Part shown: positions 32,037-35,033 of the stretch, piece after piece
How positions within the stretch are numbered: position 1 is the stretch's first letter
Layout: the number at the start of each line of letters is the position of its first letter
From: an uncultured Bacillota bacterium
GTDB taxonomy: Bacteria; Bacillota; Clostridia; Christensenellales; Borkfalkiaceae
Direction: 5' to 3'
Assembly (NCBI GenBank): GCA_949287815.1
Contig: CASEHS010000015.1
Coordinates: 1 to 35,033, forward strand
Length of the DNA: 35,033 nt
Program-made: the position numbers and the translations under genes
The notes under the pieces: model-generated
The model's input: only the letters and a program-made list of their open reading frames with translations
The model's database searches: none
What the model was told of the DNA's origin: nothing

Positions 32037-33434
32037 ATGCCGAACATGTCAATGACGAAAAATCCGATGCCTGCACAGGAGGCGGATGTCCGTAAAAATA
32101 ATTTTTTGGAAGTAACTTTCGGTTATACAGCGGAGACGGCGATAGACGAGGCTAAGAGGTGTTTAAATTGTAAACACAGACCTTGTATTTCGGGCTGTCC
32201 CGTAAAAATACATATCCCCGATTTTATCGCAAAAGTGGCGGAAGGGGATTTTGAAGCGGCTTATCAGATCATTCAGAAAACGAGTTCATTGCCCGCCGTT
32301 TGCGGCAGAGTTTGCCCTCAGGAAACGCAGTGCGAGCAAAAATGTGTGCGCGGTATCAAGGGCGAACCCGTTGCGATCGGAAGACTGGAACGGTTTGTTG
32401 CCGATTGGCACAACGCAGGAAGCTGCGATCTTCCCGTAAAGGCGGAGCCGAACGGACATAAAGTAGCCGTGATCGGCAGCGGGCCTGCGGGACTTACCTG
32501 TGCGGGAGATCTTGCCAAGCGCGGTTATTCCGTTACAGTTTTTGAGGCATTGCACCTTGCAGGCGGCGTGCTCGTTTACGGTATTCCCGAATTCCGTTTG
32601 CCTAAGGCGATCGTGCAAAAAGAAATAGACAATCTTATTGCACTCGGAGTTAAGATCGAGACGAATATGGTCATCGGCAGAGTGCTTTCCATAGACGAGC
32701 TGATGAAAGAATATGCTTTTGAAGCAGTCTTTGTTGGTTCCGGAGCAGGGCTCCCTCGCTTTATGAACATTCCCGGCGAAAACTTGAAGAGCGTATTTTC
32801 CGCTAACGAATTTTTGACTCGTGTCAATCTGATGAAGGCATATAAAAACGATTCCAGAACCCCCGTTCTTCATACAAAGAAAGTCGCTGTTGTGGGCGGC
32901 GGCAACGTTGCGATGGATGCGGCGCGTTGCGCAAAACGCCTCGGTGCAGAAGAGGTTTATATCGTTTACCGCCGCTCAGAAAAGGAACTTCCCGCCCGTG
33001 CGGAGGAAGTGGAACACGCAAAAGAAGAGGGGATCATTTTTAAATTTCTCACAAATCCGACGGAAATTCTCGAAGGCGAAAACGGAATGGTACGCGGTAT
33101 GACTTGTGTGGAAATGGAATTGGGCGAACCCGACGCTTCCGGAAGACGTCGTCCCGTAGAAAAAGCAGACAGTGCGTTTGAACTGGAATGTGATTGCGTG
33201 ATCATGGCTTTGGGTACTTCTCCGAACCCGCTTATCAAGAATACGACCGCGGGCCTTGAAACGCAGAAATGGGGCGGCATTATCGTCGATGAGCATGGAC
33301 TTACTTCGCGAGAAGGTGTGTATGCGGGCGGCGATGCCGTTACGGGCGCAGCTACCGTTATTCTTGCTATGGGAGCAGGAAAAACAGCGGCCGAAGCGAT
33401 CGATCATTATCTTCGTGAAAAATATTCCTTTTAA
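32037..33434 (+). CDS. nfnB: NADH-dependent ferredoxin:NADP+ oxidoreductase large subunit NfnB
   Basis: The 465-residue flavoprotein is of the glutamate-synthase small-subunit type. Two clusters of four cysteines (C42, C45, C50, C54 and C89, C93, C99, C103) match the N-terminal [4Fe-4S]-binding domain. Two Rossmann folds follow, with Gly-Ser-Gly-Pro-Ala-Gly (147-152) for FAD and Gly-Gly-Gly-Asn-Val-Ala (near 288) for NAD(P)H. ATG 32037 is chosen because AGGAGGT (32021-32027) is 9 bases upstream, inside the end of nfnA. No gltB-like large glutamate synthase gene is adjacent, which favours NfnB over GltD. A bidirectional terminator follows. Confidence 0.92.
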   Translation: MPNMSMTKNPMPAQEADVRKNNFLEVTFGYTAETAIDEAKRCLNCKHRPCISGCPVKIHIPDFIAKVAEGDFEAAYQIIQKTSSLPAVCGRVCPQETQCEQKCVRGIKGEPVAIGRLERFVADWHNAGSCDLPVKAEPNGHKVAVIGSGPAGLTCAGDLAKRGYSVTVFEALHLAGGVLVYGIPEFRLPKAIVQKEIDNLIALGVKIETNMVIGRVLSIDELMKEYAFEAVFVGSGAGLPRFMNIPGENLKSVFSANEFLTRVNLMKAYKNDSRTPVLHTKKVAVVGGGNVAMDAARCAKRLGAEEVYIVYRRSEKELPARAEEVEHAKEEGIIFKFLTNPTEILEGENGMVRGMTCVEMELGEPDASGRRRPVEKADSAFELECDCVIMALGTSPNPLIKNTTAGLETQKWGGIIVDEHGLTSREGVYAGGDAVTGAATVILAMGAGKTAAEAIDHYLREKYSF

Positions 33435-33496
33435 AGTGCCGAGTTTTTGGAATTTAAGGAAAAGAAATTTTTTATATTTGCGTAGAATAACTGAAT

Positions 33497-33543
33497 AAAA
33501 CAATTGGTGCCGCAAAGTTAATCTTTGCGGCACCAATTGTTTT
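33497..33543. terminator. bidirectional intrinsic terminator
   Basis: A perfect stem of about 21 bp (33497-33517 with 33523-33543, loop TTAAT) has T-rich ends on both strands. It serves nfnB on the + strand and the convergent zinc-ribbon gene on the minus strand. Confidence 0.9.
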
Positions 33544-33553
33544 AAAACTAAAA

Positions 33554-34045
33554 TTAAATGTTACTAGTAATAGGAATGCCATATTGTTTAGAAAACCATA
33601 TAAGAAATTGTTTTAGAAATTCTTCGAAAGTAATATTCGTTGTATCACAAACGTATATAATCCAAATTAAACAACAAACAAAGACAACAATTTCTAAAAT
33701 ACTGATTATAATTCCCCAAACAACACTGAAATTACAGCATCTGCGCGATGCTTTAGCGAAACCTATCAAAGAAAAGATTAAAGCAAAAAGCTGTATAATT
33801 AGGGTCCACCATAAAAAAAGACCAAGAACAGCAAAAGTCATTCCTATAACGCCGAATCCGTTGATCGGTAGCCCATGTTTTATATCGGCTTTGATGCTAA
33901 AAGCACTTGACTCAGTAATATTTGCTTGTGGTGCAAGGCTTTGATTATAAATTACCGAAATCGCATCTTTAGTTTTTCGTCCGCATTTTGGACACACTCT
34001 ATCCTTGTCATCAATAAATGCTCCGCACTGAATACACTGTTTCAT
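33554..34045 (-). CDS. zinc-ribbon membrane protein (DUF4190-like)
   Basis: The 163-residue protein has an N-terminal zinc ribbon with C4/C7 and C18/C21, a linker (about 25-60) and hydrophobic stretches at about 62-97 and 107-132, resembling the DUF4190-type two-helix membrane domain. Small ribbon-plus-membrane proteins like this are common and uncharacterised in Firmicutes. GAGGAGAG precedes the ATG. The gene is more AT-rich than its neighbours, which could reflect recent arrival or weak selection. It lies divergent from the QueD-like gene, which also carries a zinc ribbon. No function is claimed. Confidence 0.75.
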   Translation of the reverse strand: MKQCIQCGAFIDDKDRVCPKCGRKTKDAISVIYNQSLAPQANITESSAFSIKADIKHGLPINGFGVIGMTFAVLGLFLWWTLIIQLFALIFSLIGFAKASRRCCNFSVVWGIIISILEIVVFVCCLIWIIYVCDTTNITFEEFLKQFLIWFSKQYGIPITSNI

Positions 34046-34193
34046 TTTTCTCTCCTCTTTATTTAGTAATATATCATAACAATATATATATAAGACAATA
34101 TTTTTATAAATTTAACAATATGTATATTCAGATTTTACATTTGTTTTCATATGTGGTTACTCAAAAAAATATAAATTTTTTTTCCAAAAAGTC

Positions 34194-34222
34194 TTGACAA
34201 AACATCTTTAATAGTATATAAT
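34194..34222 (+). promoter_or_regulatory. consensus sigma-A promoter of the QueD-like gene
   Basis: TTGACA (34194-34199), 17 bp and TATAAT (34217-34222) match consensus at both hexamers and spacing. Transcription should start at about 34229, inside the Fur-type palindrome. Such a strong promoter suggests tight repression under some condition. Confidence 0.9.
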
Positions 34223-34226
34223 CCTA

Positions 34227-34245
34227 ATTGATAATAATTATCAAT
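34227..34245 (+). promoter_or_regulatory. Fur-type operator
   Basis: ATTGATAATAATTATCAAT is a perfect 9-1-9 palindrome. Its core TGATAAT-A-ATTATCA equals the 7-1-7 Fur box of Bacillus subtilis, and it differs from Zur (TCGTAAT-n-ATTACGA) and PerR (TTATAAT-n-ATTATAA) boxes. It begins 4 bases after the -10 box and covers the predicted start site, an ideal place for repression. Which Fur-family protein binds is inference. Confidence 0.8.
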
Positions 34246-34317
34246 AATAAATCAAGGTAAAAACCGTTTTTAAACAATAAGCGGTAAAATATAATTAATT
34301 TATCGGAGGTAATTTGT

Positions 34318-34884
34318 ATGAGAAGCATTACAAAACTTGATTTGCAGTATGCACACAGATTTTACGGTTTCAAGGGTGAGGCACAGTATTTGCACGGACA
34401 CACGGGTGTTCTGACGATCGAAGTTGAGGATACCGTCAACGAAGGAGTGAATATGGTTTTTCCCTGCAACGAGATTCAGAAAACGGCGTGGGATGTTCTG
34501 AAAAATTTTGACCATGCACTCATTCTTAGGGAAGACGACCCGCTTTTGCCTGCAATTTTAGACGTATATGAGAAGCAAGGAATTAAAAACGGAGCCCCTC
34601 AGAATCAGATGAAGGGTGAAGCATTCAAAACGGAACTTGCAACGGCGTATCCCGATTGCCGTCTTGTAGTAACGAAGGAAACTATGACGGTTGAGGGGAT
34701 GATCAAAATTGTTTACGAACTGTTGAAGGATAAACTGAATATTGCAAAACTTACCTTTACAAGCGGTGTGAATGCTGCGTCTCAGGAATTTGTAACAAAT
34801 AATAAAATTGACAGATGTCCTCTTTGCGGTATTGCATTGAACGAAAACGGCGTTTGCCCTAAGTGCGGTTATAAAAAGAGATAA
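34318..34884 (+). CDS. QueD/PTPS-family protein fused to a C-terminal zinc ribbon
   Basis: The 188-residue protein has an N-terminal 6-pyruvoyl-tetrahydropterin synthase / 6-carboxytetrahydropterin synthase fold (about 1-155). Zinc ligands are H13, H26 and H28 (His-Gly-His), with D65-H66 and substrate-binding E121. The catalytic cysteine that QueD has four residues before the first His of His-Gly-His is replaced by A22, with a glutamate (E21) beside it, so ordinary QueD activity is doubtful. Residues 167-185 form a zinc ribbon (C167, C170, C180, C183). GGAGGT lies before the ATG. The gene stands alone under a Fur-type operator, with no queC, queE or folE nearby. A metal-responsive paralogue is the best guess; substrate unknown. 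Confidence 0.8.
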   Translation: MRSITKLDLQYAHRFYGFKGEAQYLHGHTGVLTIEVEDTVNEGVNMVFPCNEIQKTAWDVLKNFDHALILREDDPLLPAILDVYEKQGIKNGAPQNQMKGEAFKTELATAYPDCRLVVTKETMTVEGMIKIVYELLKDKLNIAKLTFTSGVNAASQEFVTNNKIDRCPLCGIALNENGVCPKCGYKKR

Positions 34885-34940
34885 TTAAGTTTAAAAGAAA
34901 AATACGCGTTGTTGAACATTTATAAAAAAGAAAGAATAAA

Positions 34941-35033
34941 TATCCACCGGCATAGCCGGTGGTTTTTCAGTTTCGGGCTGTTAGCCCTCATATTACCGGC
35001 AGCGCGCAAGCCGCGCCTATGACGACCTGGCAG
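34941..35033 (+). mobile_element. possible left end of an IS200/IS605-type element (cut by the window)
   Basis: Three small hairpins follow one another: 34944-34962, GGGCT/AGCCC (34975-34979, 34983-34987) and GCGCG/CGCGC (35002-35006, 35012-35016). A hairpin of this CCGGC-ATA-GCCGG type followed by a T-run and further palindromes resembles subterminal ends of single-strand-transposing IS200/IS605 elements. No transposase lies within the window, so this is a weak call. Confidence 0.22.
34944..34967 (+). terminator. intrinsic terminator after the QueD-like gene
   Basis: CCACCGGC (34944-34951) pairs with GCCGGTGG (34955-34962), loop ATA, followed by TTTTT. The same hairpin may also belong to the end of a mobile element beginning here. 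Confidence 0.75.

Noticed and set aside
34246-34317. preQ1 riboswitch before the QueD-like gene
   Set aside because: No matching stem-loop with the A-rich tail of preQ1-I or a preQ1-II fold could be seen. The Fur-type palindrome explains regulation better.
1-35033. CRISPR arrays, phage genes, toxin-antitoxin pairs or a defence island
   Set aside because: No regularly spaced repeats and no matching gene families were seen. Apart from the glycan cluster and the right edge the window is core metabolism.

Overview
The window looks like a chromosomal segment of an anaerobic, low-to-mid GC Firmicute, most likely an uncultured gut clostridium. The evidence is: consensus sigma-A promoters and AGGAGG-type ribosome binding sites; the rpmB / Asp23 (YloU) / DAK2 (YloV) / recG neighbourhood typical of Firmicutes; a short HisG paired with HisZ; a bacterial V-type ATPase operon; and an NfnAB-type transhydrogenase. 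The genus cannot be fixed from sequence reading alone. Most of the window is core metabolism on the + strand. Two short minus-strand blocks interrupt it: a surface-polysaccharide cluster at 13.5-17.1 kb and rpmB at 18.6-18.8 kb. A small minus-strand zinc-ribbon gene lies near the right end.

Layout. 1-308: no protein gene, but a possible structured minus-strand RNA (about 250 nt) with its own -10 box and an intrinsic terminator. 309-1442: DUF3810 membrane protein with a predicted leaderless start. 1464-10049: a complete nine-gene V-type ATPase operon in Enterococcus order (F-I-K-E-C-G-A-B-D). Its rotor subunit carries every known Na+ ligand, so it should pump or use Na+. 10124-13339: three further + strand genes with no terminator before them: a metallo-beta-lactamase-fold gene broken by an in-frame TAA, an O-antigen-ligase-like membrane protein, and a DUF4886/SGNH hydrolase. 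Back-to-back terminators at 13.39-13.49 kb separate these from a convergent minus-strand set. That set holds an ABC-2 permease and ATPase with one promoter, and a GT4 glycosyltransferase and initiating sugar-phosphate transferase with another.

17.5-18.4 kb holds a cyclase-family hydrolase and a DUF1294 protein. 18.6-23.2 kb holds rpmB, divergent from Asp23, FakA/YloV and recG. 23.3-29.95 kb is a histidine operon, hisZ-G-D-B-H-A-F-IE. It has its own promoter and strong hairpins between some genes, but no hisC and no histidinol-phosphatase gene. 30.1-33.4 kb carries a DRE-TIM aldolase-like protein and nfnA-nfnB. The right end has a minus-strand zinc-ribbon membrane protein. Next comes a near-consensus promoter with a perfect Fur-type palindrome just downstream of its -10 box, driving a QueD/PTPS-like protein. 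That protein lacks the usual catalytic cysteine and ends in a zinc ribbon. The last 90 bases form a run of small hairpins that may begin an IS200/IS605-type element.

The bioenergetic genes fit together. NfnAB balances ferredoxin, NADH and NADPH in fermentation, while the V-ATPase interconverts ATP and a sodium gradient. No CRISPR array, phage gene cluster or complete insertion sequence was seen. The points most worth a second look are the candidate RNA at the left end, the Fur-box/QueD-like/zinc-ribbon unit at the right end, and the nonsense codon in the MBL gene.
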